Positions 9,901-17,905 of a stretch of DNA of 64,000 bases are shown here, piece by piece (the stretch's first letter is position 1; each line of letters begins with the position of its first letter). Under the pieces are notes generated by a model, which ran no database searches, was not told the origin of the DNA, and worked only from the letters and a program-made list of their open reading frames with translations. The stretch spans positions 806,001-870,000 of the forward strand of contig NZ_CP018099.1 of the NCBI RefSeq assembly GCF_001886815.1, written 5' to 3'. The position numbers and the translations under genes were made by a program. The stretch is from Caldithrix abyssi DSM 13497. Lineage in GTDB: Bacteria; Calditrichota; Calditrichia; Calditrichales; Calditrichaceae.

Positions 9901-11609
9901 GAGGCTGTTGCATGGGGGGGGGAGGAATTAATGTTTATATTCTCCGATATTGATAATTTTTTCTCATTCTTAAACGTTGGGCAAAATATAGAATTAAAAA
10001 CGCCAAAATATTCTTTGAAAATAAAATTAATAGATCATCTTTTTCTTGTGATGCTGTTATAAACGCTGCTAAACGTTTCCCTAACATATTTTTAAATAGA
10101 ACATTAATATTATGCCCAATACACATTAACGTAAATTCACTACGAACATTATTAAGACCAGATAAGGAAAATCCACGATAGCCTAAATTATGCTTCAAAT
10201 TACCAAAAACAGGTTCAACTGTCGCCGAACGCTTCTTTAGTCGTTCCTGCGCCGCTGAAGTTTGTAACTTTTTCGCCATACGTTCGCAATAACTCTCATT
10301 AACTGAACGATGGATTTGCTTAACTTTCTTTTTACTGGAAATGCATAAATTAATTAAGGGACAGTCCTGACAATCATTGGAACGATATACGATCCGTTCG
10401 CTATTCCTCTCAACTGGAAAAAGCTTCTTACCCGCCGGACATTCATAGTAATCTCCCTGTTCATGATACACAAAATCACTTCGTTTTAGTTTTCTTTCTT
10501 CTTTTTGCAATTCTTCCTTGGAGGTCGGTGTCTCCTTTATCGAACGATTGGATAACTGGGGATCGGCTATTACGGCATCGATCTGCTTTTCTTCCAATTC
10601 TTTTAGGTCTGCGCTATTGTGATAACCGGAATCGGCTGTGTAAGATCGCTTATCATCTGAACCAAGATTCTTCTCTACTTGTTCTTGGATCGGTATGAAT
10701 TGACCCTGGTCGTTGGGCTGGCTTACGACTTCATGAGCTACTATTAAATGACTGGACATATCTACGCCTAATTGTGCGTTATAACCCGGTCCATCCACCG
10801 AAGGCATCATGCGGGCATCCGGCTCTTTTACATTTATTTGATGTCTTGAACGATGTTCTGATTTGAGCTGTTTCTTACGCTCTTTCAATTGGGCTTTACG
10901 TTCTAATATCTCTTTCTCTAAGCGCTCAAGCCGTTCTTTCTCCGCTCGAAGAGTTTCTAAATCTAATTCATCCGTGGCCCCCTGTTCTACAAAATTACAG
11001 CGCTGCATGTATTGCTTGATCTCTGCTCTTAACTTCTCTATACGTTTGTCTAATTGATCCTCAGTGTAGCCATGACGCTTACTGCTGTGCGCTTTGATTT
11101 TCGTGCCATCTATGGCTATCTGGTTGAAACTACTTATGCCTTCGGCCTGGGCAATTAAAAGTATCTCTACAAAATATTGGTCTAATAAATCCAAATGAGC
11201 CTTGCGAAAACGACTTAATGTACTATGATCTGGATGCTGATTCCCAGTGATATAAATGTAGCGCGTATCATATTTACACAATTCCTCCAGCTTACGGGTG
11301 CTGGTAATGCCGTTACTATAAGCATAAAACCATAAGGCAAGCATCATGTCTGGGGCATAAGAATCACCGCCTTGCGAACTATAACGGGAATAAAGTGCAC
11401 TTAAATCAAGGCGCGAAACCAACTCCACTACAAATCGACTCTTTGGATCGTCTCTGGCAAAATCTTCCACACTATAGCCAAAGAGATTCATTTGTGAGCG
11501 ATTATAAGTAATAAAACTCATGGAATTCCTTTGTTATTACTTGTTTTATCTGTCGCCCAGAATTTACAAATTTTTTGAATTTTACTCAAACTGAATTTGC
11601 AACAGCCTC
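9901..11609 (-). mobile_element. IS1182-like insertion sequence, complete, with 4-bp target duplication
   Basis: The 1709-bp element is bounded by perfect 12-bp terminal inverted repeats: GAGGCTGTTGCA at 9901-9912 and TGCAACAGCCTC at 11598-11609. It is flanked by a direct repeat CCCT at 9897-9900 and 11610-11613. It carries one intact transposase gene on the minus strand. It has landed inside a copy of a dispersed palindromic repeat, whose two halves lie at 9878-9900 and 11610-11693. Intact gene, perfect ends and visible target duplication suggest a fairly recent insertion. Confidence 0.9.
9935..11521 (-). CDS. IS1182-family DDE transposase
   Basis: 528 residues. The N-terminal region (YAPDMMLALWFYAYSNGITSTRKLEE, then GNQHPDHSTLSRFRK) is the typical IS1182-type N-terminal domain. 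The DDE core follows, with AIDGTKIKAHSSKRH, TADSGYHNSADLKELEEKQI and a C-terminal segment RSATVEPVFGNLKHNLGYRGF containing the catalytic Glu. A central coiled coil lies at about 170-225, and Cys pairs typical of the family are in YECPAGKKLF and CQDCPLINLC. The ATG at 11521 has AAGGAA 6 bases upstream. No frameshift is seen, so the enzyme may be active. Confidence 0.93.
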   Translation of the reverse strand: MSFITYNRSQMNLFGYSVEDFARDDPKSRFVVELVSRLDLSALYSRYSSQGGDSYAPDMMLALWFYAYSNGITSTRKLEELCKYDTRYIYITGNQHPDHSTLSRFRKAHLDLLDQYFVEILLIAQAEGISSFNQIAIDGTKIKAHSSKRHGYTEDQLDKRIEKLRAEIKQYMQRCNFVEQGATDELDLETLRAEKERLERLEKEILERKAQLKERKKQLKSEHRSRHQINVKEPDARMMPSVDGPGYNAQLGVDMSSHLIVAHEVVSQPNDQGQFIPIQEQVEKNLGSDDKRSYTADSGYHNSADLKELEEKQIDAVIADPQLSNRSIKETPTSKEELQKEERKLKRSDFVYHEQGDYYECPAGKKLFPVERNSERIVYRSNDCQDCPLINLCISSKKKVKQIHRSVNESYCERMAKKLQTSAAQERLKKRSATVEPVFGNLKHNLGYRGFSLSGLNNVRSEFTLMCIGHNINVLFKNMLGKRLAAFITASQEKDDLLILFSKNILAFLILYFAQRLRMRKNYQYRRI

Positions 11610-11716
11610 CCCTGCGGGAGACGAGAAATCTTTCTTTTGCTGTGTTTAGAGAAGATTTCTCCTCATCCGCCGGGGCGGATTCGTCGAAATGACAGGGGAG
11701 GGCACAGATTTTTCCC

Positions 11717-12667
11717 TCACGAGGCGCCGTTTTTAAAATCATCCAGAAATTTTTTAATGATCGATGCGCTTTGTTTCAATGCCTTGCGTTCTTCCTGGCT
11801 CAGCTTTAAAGGCAGGGGCATCATCCTTTTTTTTCCGTGAATCAGATGGGGCATGGAGAGCGTGACATCCGCAATGCCTTCTACCTCTTTTAACGGTTTG
11901 CAGATGGTTAAAATGGCTTTTTGACCATGAGCCACCACATCCACAATATTGGCCACGGCCGCGCCGATGCCGTAGTAAGTGGCGCCCTTACCTTCAATAA
12001 TCACATAAGCGGCCCGACGTACCTGTTCGTCAATTTGCTCTTTATCGGCGTCGGTAAAGGTGAGCTTTTGGGCAGCCACAAAATCATCTAATTGCAATCC
12101 GCCAATATCAACAATAGACCAGGTCAACACTTCCGAATCGCCGTGCTCGCCAATGACGTAGCCGTGCACATGCTGCGGAGCGACGCCAAGCTTTGCGCTT
12201 AACAAAGAACGAAAGCGGGCGGTGTCAAGTGTGGTTCCGCTGCCAAAGACAAGGTGTCCGTTGTAGCCCAGCTCTTCGGCCAGCTTGGCCGCTAAATGTG
12301 TCATCACGTCCACCGGATTGGTGGTCATTAAGATCATGGCCTCCGGAGCGTTTTCCAGAAGAGGCGGTAAAATCTGGCGTAAAACCGCTTCGTTTCTGCC
12401 CAGAAGCTGCAAACGCGTTTCGCCGGGCTTTTGATTAACGCCGGCGGCAATGATCACCAGTTCCGCACCTTTAAGATCGGAATAGTCGCCTGCGTAAATA
12501 TCGATGGCGTGCGAAAAAGGGATGGCATGACTGATGTCTGCGGCTTCGGCCACGGCGCGCTGGTGATTTTTATCTATTAAAACGATTTCAGTGGCGGCTT
12601 TTTTGAACAACACCGCATAGGCAACGGTGGAACCAACATAGCCACAACCGATGATTCCTATCTTCAT
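11717..12667 (-). CDS. ldh: L-lactate dehydrogenase
   Basis: 316 residues of the lactate/malate dehydrogenase family. The NAD-binding GCGYVG is at 7-12. The specificity loop reads NQKPGETR with Gln79 where lactate dehydrogenases have Gln and malate dehydrogenases have Arg, so lactate is the likely substrate. Arg151 (DTARFR) and the catalytic His175 in GEHGDSE are present. It interconverts pyruvate and L-lactate with NAD(H) in the cytoplasm, the expected end step of fermentation. The ATG is preceded by AAGGGGG. It is leftward and about 90 bases downstream of ftsX; it may have its own promoter. Confidence 0.92.
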   Translation of the reverse strand: MKIGIIGCGYVGSTVAYAVLFKKAATEIVLIDKNHQRAVAEAADISHAIPFSHAIDIYAGDYSDLKGAELVIIAAGVNQKPGETRLQLLGRNEAVLRQILPPLLENAPEAMILMTTNPVDVMTHLAAKLAEELGYNGHLVFGSGTTLDTARFRSLLSAKLGVAPQHVHGYVIGEHGDSEVLTWSIVDIGGLQLDDFVAAQKLTFTDADKEQIDEQVRRAAYVIIEGKGATYYGIGAAVANIVDVVAHGQKAILTICKPLKEVEGIADVTLSMPHLIHGKKRMMPLPLKLSQEERKALKQSASIIKKFLDDFKNGAS

Positions 12668-12758
12668 AATTTCCCCCTTATTTTATTTTTGAACATTTAA
12701 AATAGATTTTCAACAAATTTTTGTCAAATGGATGTTGGCACAGGCAATGCGGTAAGAA

Positions 12759-13619
12759 TCACAGCAGGCTGTCCAGATGTTTGTTAATGCTAACCTGGCT
12801 GGAAATAAATCCCACCGTTACGCCAAGCGCTAAAAGAATTCCGTAAATGACGTCGGGCATGTACATTTGTGGGTAAATAAAACTGCGAATCAAATAAACA
12901 GCTGCCCAAAGAGCGCCGTCGGCCAACATGCCGCCAACCAATCCGTAAAACAGGCCCTCAACTAAAAACGGCCGACGAATAAAGGCGCGCGTGGCGCCTA
13001 CCAGCTTCATAATTTCAATAATCTCTTTTCGGGCGTAAATAATCAGGCGGATGGAATTGTGAATTAGAATGATAATGATGACGATTAAAACCAGGCCCAG
13101 GCCGCCAAGGATTAAATAAATAATGGTGGTGTAACGATCGATCAGAGCCAGCGCGCCGGAGGCGTAAACCACTTCCGTTACGCCTTCGATTTTTTCGATG
13201 TTCCGGGAGATGGAGCGGATGGCCTGCGCATTGCGGTGGGCGGGACTTAAATGCAAAACAAAAGAAGGAGGAAGGGGGTTGGCGCCCAGCACCGCTTCCA
13301 CATCCTGCCCGAATTCCTTTTTAAAGCGTTCTGCCGCCGCTTTTTTTGAAATGAACTTAATTTGTTCAATCCCCGGCAGCGCTTTTAATTGCCCGGCAAT
13401 TTTTTGGGCTCGGGCTTCACTGATCAGCGGTTCCAGAAAGACTTCGATTTCGATGCTTTTACGTTTTTCGCCCACCCAGCGATCGATATTGATAAACAGG
13501 GCGATAAAAAAGCCGATGAGCACCAGAGCCAGGGTAACCGTGGTAATCGTTAAAAAAGTTGCCAGCCGCGCTCTGCCCAGTCCTTTAAGTCCTTCTTTGA
13601 CGGTAAACATAAAACTCAT
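12759..13619 (-). CDS. ftsX: cell division protein FtsX
   Basis: 286 residues with four membrane segments (near 22-44, 168-190, 220-240 and 258-278) and a periplasmic domain after the first. The domain contains the FtsX-type EVFLEPLISEARAQKIAGQL and FISKKAAAERFKKEFG stretches. C-terminal YARKEIIEIMKLVGATRAFIRRPFLVEG is a conserved coupling segment of FtsX. FtsX partners with FtsE to regulate septal peptidoglycan hydrolases. Its start codon overlaps the ftsE stop by four bases (ATGA at 13616-13619), indicating translational coupling. Confidence 0.93.
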   Translation of the reverse strand: MSFMFTVKEGLKGLGRARLATFLTITTVTLALVLIGFFIALFINIDRWVGEKRKSIEIEVFLEPLISEARAQKIAGQLKALPGIEQIKFISKKAAAERFKKEFGQDVEAVLGANPLPPSFVLHLSPAHRNAQAIRSISRNIEKIEGVTEVVYASGALALIDRYTTIIYLILGGLGLVLIVIIIILIHNSIRLIIYARKEIIEIMKLVGATRAFIRRPFLVEGLFYGLVGGMLADGALWAAVYLIRSFIYPQMYMPDVIYGILLALGVTVGFISSQVSINKHLDSLL

Positions 13620-14269
13620 TCGTCAACCAGTCTCCCGTTTTCAATTCGAATTACGCGATGCGGAAATCGTTCAATAAGAGATTGATCGTGTGTGGCCATC
13701 AACACCGCCGTGCCCTGACGGTTAATGCGTTCCAGTATTTCCATAATTTCCATGGAGATTTGCATGTCCAGATTGCCGGTCGGTTCATCAGCCAGAACGA
13801 TGAACGGTTCGTTGACAATGGCCCGGGCAATGGCCACACGCTGTTGTTCGCCGCCGGAGAGTTTTTCCGGCAACAAATTACGACGATGGGCGATGTTTAC
13901 TTCGCTGAGAACGCGCAAAACGCGACGTTTTATGGCCGAACCTTTAACGCCGGCCACGCGCAGGGCAAAGGCAACATTTTCGTAAACGTTACGATCCTGC
14001 AAAAGTTTAAAATCCTGGAAAATCACGCCTAATTCTCTGCGCAGGTAAGGGATTTCGTGGTCTTTGATCTTTGCCGAAGAATGATTGCCCACAATGACCA
14101 TGCCCTCGTCGGGGAATAGGTCCATGTAAATTAAACGCAGCACGGTCGATTTCCCGGCGCCGCTGGGGCCTACAATGTAGGCAAATTCTCCTTTAAAAAG
14201 TCGGAAAGAGATGTCTTTTAAGATTTCCTTCTGGCCGATCCTTAAGGTAACATTGTAAAATTCAATCAT
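13616..14269 (-). CDS. ftsE: cell division ATP-binding protein FtsE
   Basis: 217 residues, a complete ABC ATPase: Walker [10 protein letters not shown] near 34-42, Q-loop [20 protein letters not shown], signature [15 protein letters not shown], Walker [12 protein letters not shown], and switch His in MATHD. The FQDFKLL sequence and the neighbour FtsX identify it as FtsE rather than LolD. It acts at the cytoplasmic face of the division site. It overlaps the upstream coiled-coil gene by four bases, so three leftward genes are tightly coupled. Confidence 0.94.
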   Translation of the reverse strand: MIEFYNVTLRIGQKEILKDISFRLFKGEFAYIVGPSGAGKSTVLRLIYMDLFPDEGMVIVGNHSSAKIKDHEIPYLRRELGVIFQDFKLLQDRNVYENVAFALRVAGVKGSAIKRRVLRVLSEVNIAHRRNLLPEKLSGGEQQRVAIARAIVNEPFIVLADEPTGNLDMQISMEIMEILERINRQGTAVLMATHDQSLIERFPHRVIRIENGRLVDE

Positions 14270-14928
14270 TCAGGCTTGGACCTTTTTCCTTTAAATTTGC
14301 GGTGCAGAATTTCAAACTCATCAATCAATTTTCTAAATTCGGCCGATTCGTCCAGTTCTTTGTCGTCGATATCACTATTAAAAATTTTAGTGATGCAATC
14401 TTCAAAAATTTCGTACTTTTTTTGCTCGGGCTGACCTTCGGCCAGTGAACGCGCCTGCATAACATAAAGACGGATGATTAAATTATCAATCTTTTTTAGG
14501 GGACTTTCCCGTAAAATTCCCTCCTTGATAAGCTGGCGCGCTTCAAAAAGCAGAGCAAGCTTGCGATTAATATCTTCGCTCTGGTGGTACTGTTTTAAGA
14601 GACCGTTTAATTTTTCCTGATAAATCGCCTGAATTTGCTGTAATCGCCAGTCGTTAAGATCTTTGAGCAATTTTTCGCACTTTACTTTTTCGGCCGGTTT
14701 TTTGGCCACGTTTTGCGCTTTTTTAAGGGTGTCGAGAATCAGGTTGTAGCGACGCTGAACATTTTCCAGCTCGAGTCTGCCCAGAGGCTGACTCATATCT
14801 TCAATGGCCAGATGCGTAAGCACCCGGAATAAAGCCAGGCGGTTTTTCTCTTTTGCTTTTAAGATAAAGTATGCCGCCACAAGGATTACAACAAAAAAGC
14901 CGGCCGCCCATCCCACCATACTTATCAT
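14266..14928 (-). CDS. membrane-anchored coiled-coil protein, unknown, coupled to ftsEX
   Basis: 220 residues. One N-terminal membrane segment (about 4-23) is followed by a charged, mainly helical cytoplasmic or periplasmic region rich in Lys, Glu and Leu with likely coiled coils. No family was recognised. Its stop overlaps the ftsE start (ATGA at 14266-14269), so it is co-translated with the FtsEX division module, and a role in septum formation is a fair guess. A second in-frame ATG at 14919 is possible; neither start has a strong ribosome binding site. Confidence 0.75.
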   Translation of the reverse strand: MISMVGWAAGFFVVILVAAYFILKAKEKNRLALFRVLTHLAIEDMSQPLGRLELENVQRRYNLILDTLKKAQNVAKKPAEKVKCEKLLKDLNDWRLQQIQAIYQEKLNGLLKQYHQSEDINRKLALLFEARQLIKEGILRESPLKKIDNLIIRLYVMQARSLAEGQPEQKKYEIFEDCITKIFNSDIDDKELDESAEFRKLIDEFEILHRKFKGKRSKPE

Positions 14929-14959
14929 TATTATGCCCGTAATTTTTATGTGAATTGAT

Positions 14960-15709
14960 CTATCGTCTTAAAACAAAATGAGCCCGGTCAGAAGTTTCCA
15001 TTACTGGTTTCATGCTAAAGTTACTAAAAATTTCAAGCAATTTAAAATTTGTTTGTTTTATTAACAGAATCCACTCTTTAACCTCTCTGATTTTTTGCCG
15101 ATGTTCTTCGTAATAACATTGACCGTTAACCCATATTTTAAATTGATTGATTTGCAGGTTTTCATTTTCATCAAAAAAGCTAAAGCGATCGTAGCGTAAG
15201 TTTTCGTTGATCACGGCGCTTTCCTGGTATTCTTTGAACGCTGTTTTGCACAAATAGGGAGTTACAATATCAAAAATGAGTAAACCGCCCGGACGTAATG
15301 TACGGTAGCATTCGTTAAAAAAACAGAGCGCGTCCCGGTCGGCATGCAGATAGTTGACCGAATCGTAAAGCGCAAGCGCCGCGTCGAGCGAATGTGTTTT
15401 AACCGGAAGCTGGCGGAAGTCGGCGCAAATCAAATGGCGCGCAGAAGATTTTCGGTTGGCGGTTTTAAGCATGGGCAGGGAGAGGTCAAAGCCCAGCGCT
15501 TTGCGTCGATAGCCGCGTAAATGGGGCAAAAGGCTGCCGGTGCCGCAGCTCAAATCGGCAATAACGGATATCCGCCGTCCGGCCAGTTTGAAAAGCGCCT
15601 TAATGTAATTGGCCCACATCGCGTAATTAACGTGGGACATTACATGGTCGTAAATACTGGCAAGGACAGAATAGGGCGCCACCTGTTGTAAACGATTAGT
15701 TTCTTTCAT
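14960..15709 (-). CDS. class I SAM-dependent methyltransferase
   Basis: 249 residues. The SAM-binding motif I is VIADLSCGTGSLLPHL (about 50-65), followed by motif II-like ALGFDLSLPMLKTA, a motif around LICADFRQLPV, and LALYDSVNYL with LRPGGLLIFDIVTP. These are typical of small-molecule methyltransferases of the Methyltransf_25/DUF-type families. The substrate cannot be read from sequence. It is transcribed leftward, 31 bases before the coiled-coil gene. A 101-base divergent region separates it from the BatA-like gene. Confidence 0.85.
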   Translation of the reverse strand: MKETNRLQQVAPYSVLASIYDHVMSHVNYAMWANYIKALFKLAGRRISVIADLSCGTGSLLPHLRGYRRKALGFDLSLPMLKTANRKSSARHLICADFRQLPVKTHSLDAALALYDSVNYLHADRDALCFFNECYRTLRPGGLLIFDIVTPYLCKTAFKEYQESAVINENLRYDRFSFFDENENLQINQFKIWVNGQCYYEEHRQKIREVKEWILLIKQTNFKLLEIFSNFSMKPVMETSDRAHFVLRR

Positions 15710-15810
15710 GCATCGCCTGAATTTTGCCCCTGTCTTTATGTTTGTAAAAAACCGATTAAAATGTTAATTTGACCCCTTGTAAAAGTAATATTAAAACCGG
15801 AATCAAACCC

Positions 15811-17859
15811 ATGTTTAACTTTATTAACGGTCTTGTGCTTCCTGTTATTGCGGCGGCTCTCATTCCCCTGATACTACATCTTTTAAACCGACAAAAATTA
15901 AAAACCCTGCCCTTTAGTTCCATTAAATTTTTAAAGGAACTGCAAAGCAAACGAATCCGGCAGGTAAAAATTTATCAGATTCTGATCATCCTCATTCGCA
16001 TGCTGTTTATTGTATTCCTGGTGTTGACCTTTGCCCGGCCGGCTCTGAACACCTTTTTTAGCGCTCCGTTAAGCGGAGCCAGAACGACCTCGGTTATTTT
16101 GCTTGACAATTCGCTCAGTATGCAAACGCGCAGCCATGTTCAGTCCCATTTTGAAAAGTCCGTGAATATTTTGCGAAAAATCCTGAACACGTTCAATGAG
16201 TCGGATCATGTGGCTGTCATCACCGGGGATCTGGACACCGGTGCGCCCTTGCAGTACAATTATAATGAATCTTTTGAATTTTCTCAATTAAAAGTCAGTA
16301 ATTTTTCGTTCGACCTGGGCCATGCCCTTTTGCTGGCCAGGCAATGGCTGGAGAAGTTTCCTAACTACAATAAAGAGATCATTATCATTAGCGATGGCAG
16401 AATTCCGCGGAATGTTTTGTCTGATTCTGCTTTAAGCATTTTAAAAAATGTAGCAGCCCGCGTTTATGAAATTAACGTGAGCTCCCCCGCTCAGGCTGAT
16501 ATTAATTTAAGCGTTGATACGGCCTATGTGGCTTCCAGGCTGATTGATTTACAGCAACCGGTGCGCGTGGCAGCGGTGGTGCAAAATCTGGGAGAAGAAG
16601 AAAAGGAAAGTTCGATTAGCCTGTACGATAAGCAAAATCGTCTGGCCATGCAGTTAGTCACCATTCCACCCCAGAGCGCGAAAAATGTGGAGTTGTTTTT
16701 TTCTCCCCATCGGGCCAGCCAATACGATCTTACGCTGGAGCTGGATGACGATCCCCTTTTAGCGGACAATCATTATTATTTATCGTTAAACATTCCGGCG
16801 GAAATCAGGGCGCTGTACGTGCAAAACCGCCCGGGCATTGAGATTTCGGCGGCGCTTCAGGCGCTGTCGGCCAGAACCAACCTGAAAATTACGGAAGTTT
16901 CCGCAGCCAACTGGCTGGCCGAGCCCCTTTCGGAGTACCAGTTGCTGGTTTTTGACGACCCGCTAAATATTAACGAAATGCAGCTGGGCATTTTAAGCCA
17001 ATTTTTAAATTCCGGCAAAAGCATCATTTTTATCCCGGGATTAAGCAGCTCGTTAAGCGATTACAATCACATTCTGGAACGTCTGGTTCAAAAAAAGCCG
17101 TTTTTAGAGCTGGTGAAAAGCGCCGCAGTGGGGCAATTTTTTACATTAAAGCAAACGCTGGCCGGCAATCAGTTATTGGAGCCGGTTTTTCGAAAAAAGA
17201 TGACAGAGGTGCAGTGGCCGCATTTTTATCAATACTTTAAATTGCGTAAAGCGGGCGATGTTTTATTTGAATTTTCCAATGGTGATCCGTTTGTGCAAAT
17301 GGTTAAAAAACGGGGCAGGGGGAACGTGTTTGTGTTGAGTAGCGGTCTGACAGGGCAGTGGAGCGATTTTCCTTTAAGGGGATTGTACATTCCCTTTTTA
17401 CACCAGCTTTTTGCCCTGGCCACGCACAACGCCGAAGAGGATAACCAATTTTTAATCGGCCAGCCAGTTACCATTACCGTGCCGCAAATCGAGCTGCAGC
17501 GCAATTTTCAATTGCAGAAGCCCGATGAAGAAGTAGTGTCTATTATTCCTGAACAGACCGATTTTGGCTTAATCTTTTCTTTTGATGGCTTTGCTCAGCC
17601 CGGCCATTACCGCATTTTACAGGACGGCAAATTGATCAAATCTTTTGCCGTTAATCTGAATGCCCGGGAATGGAAGAGGCCTTTTGTAAAGCTGGAAAGC
17701 ATTCGCCCGGATGTGGTACGTTTAAACGCAGAAGATTTTAGCGAAAAGAGTTTGCTAAAAGCGCGCCTGGGACGCGAACTGTGGCCCGTGTTTTTAACCC
17801 TGGCCTTACTCATGCTGGCTTTGGAGATGTGGTTAATCCGTAAGCTGGAACAGGGATGA
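15811..17859 (+). CDS. BatA-domain and von Willebrand factor A membrane protein
   Basis: 682 residues. The N-terminus MFNFINGLVLPVIAAALIPL-ILHLLNRQKLKTLPFSSIKFL is the BatA (PF07584) signature, with two membrane segments (about 8-28 and 54-75). A VWA-like domain follows, with the metal-binding-type motif LLDNSLSMQTRS near 96-107 (DxSxS). The middle carries a DUF-like glutamine amidotransferase-type fold, and one membrane helix lies at the C-terminus (LWPVFLTLALLMLALEMWLI). Such proteins are usually part of BatABCD/MoxR-type stress or aerotolerance modules, but no MoxR ATPase is nearby. The frame extends to 15769, but the ATG at 15811 matches the family start. Confidence 0.85.
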   Translation: MFNFINGLVLPVIAAALIPLILHLLNRQKLKTLPFSSIKFLKELQSKRIRQVKIYQILIILIRMLFIVFLVLTFARPALNTFFSAPLSGARTTSVILLDNSLSMQTRSHVQSHFEKSVNILRKILNTFNESDHVAVITGDLDTGAPLQYNYNESFEFSQLKVSNFSFDLGHALLLARQWLEKFPNYNKEIIIISDGRIPRNVLSDSALSILKNVAARVYEINVSSPAQADINLSVDTAYVASRLIDLQQPVRVAAVVQNLGEEEKESSISLYDKQNRLAMQLVTIPPQSAKNVELFFSPHRASQYDLTLELDDDPLLADNHYYLSLNIPAEIRALYVQNRPGIEISAALQALSARTNLKITEVSAANWLAEPLSEYQLLVFDDPLNINEMQLGILSQFLNSGKSIIFIPGLSSSLSDYNHILERLVQKKPFLELVKSAAVGQFFTLKQTLAGNQLLEPVFRKKMTEVQWPHFYQYFKLRKAGDVLFEFSNGDPFVQMVKKRGRGNVFVLSSGLTGQWSDFPLRGLYIPFLHQLFALATHNAEEDNQFLIGQPVTITVPQIELQRNFQLQKPDEEVVSIIPEQTDFGLIFSFDGFAQPGHYRILQDGKLIKSFAVNLNAREWKRPFVKLESIRPDVVRLNAEDFSEKSLLKARLGRELWPVFLTLALLMLALEMWLIRKLEQG

Positions 17860-17905
17860 AAATTTGCCCCTCGTTCAATCATGATTTAGGGATGGCGGAG
17901 GAAGC

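Larger units (their letters stand above)
9878..11693. repeat. palindromic dispersed repeat (family P), copy split by the IS1182-like element
   Basis: The outer ends GTCAATTTGA (9878-9887) and TCGAAATGAC (11684-11693) form the inverted termini of a roughly 105-bp repeat once the IS and one CCCT are removed. The inner arms GAGAAATCTTT and AGATTTCTCC are at about 11624-11634 and 11653-11662. Further copies lie at 24918-25020 and 48581-48677. Confidence 0.8.
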
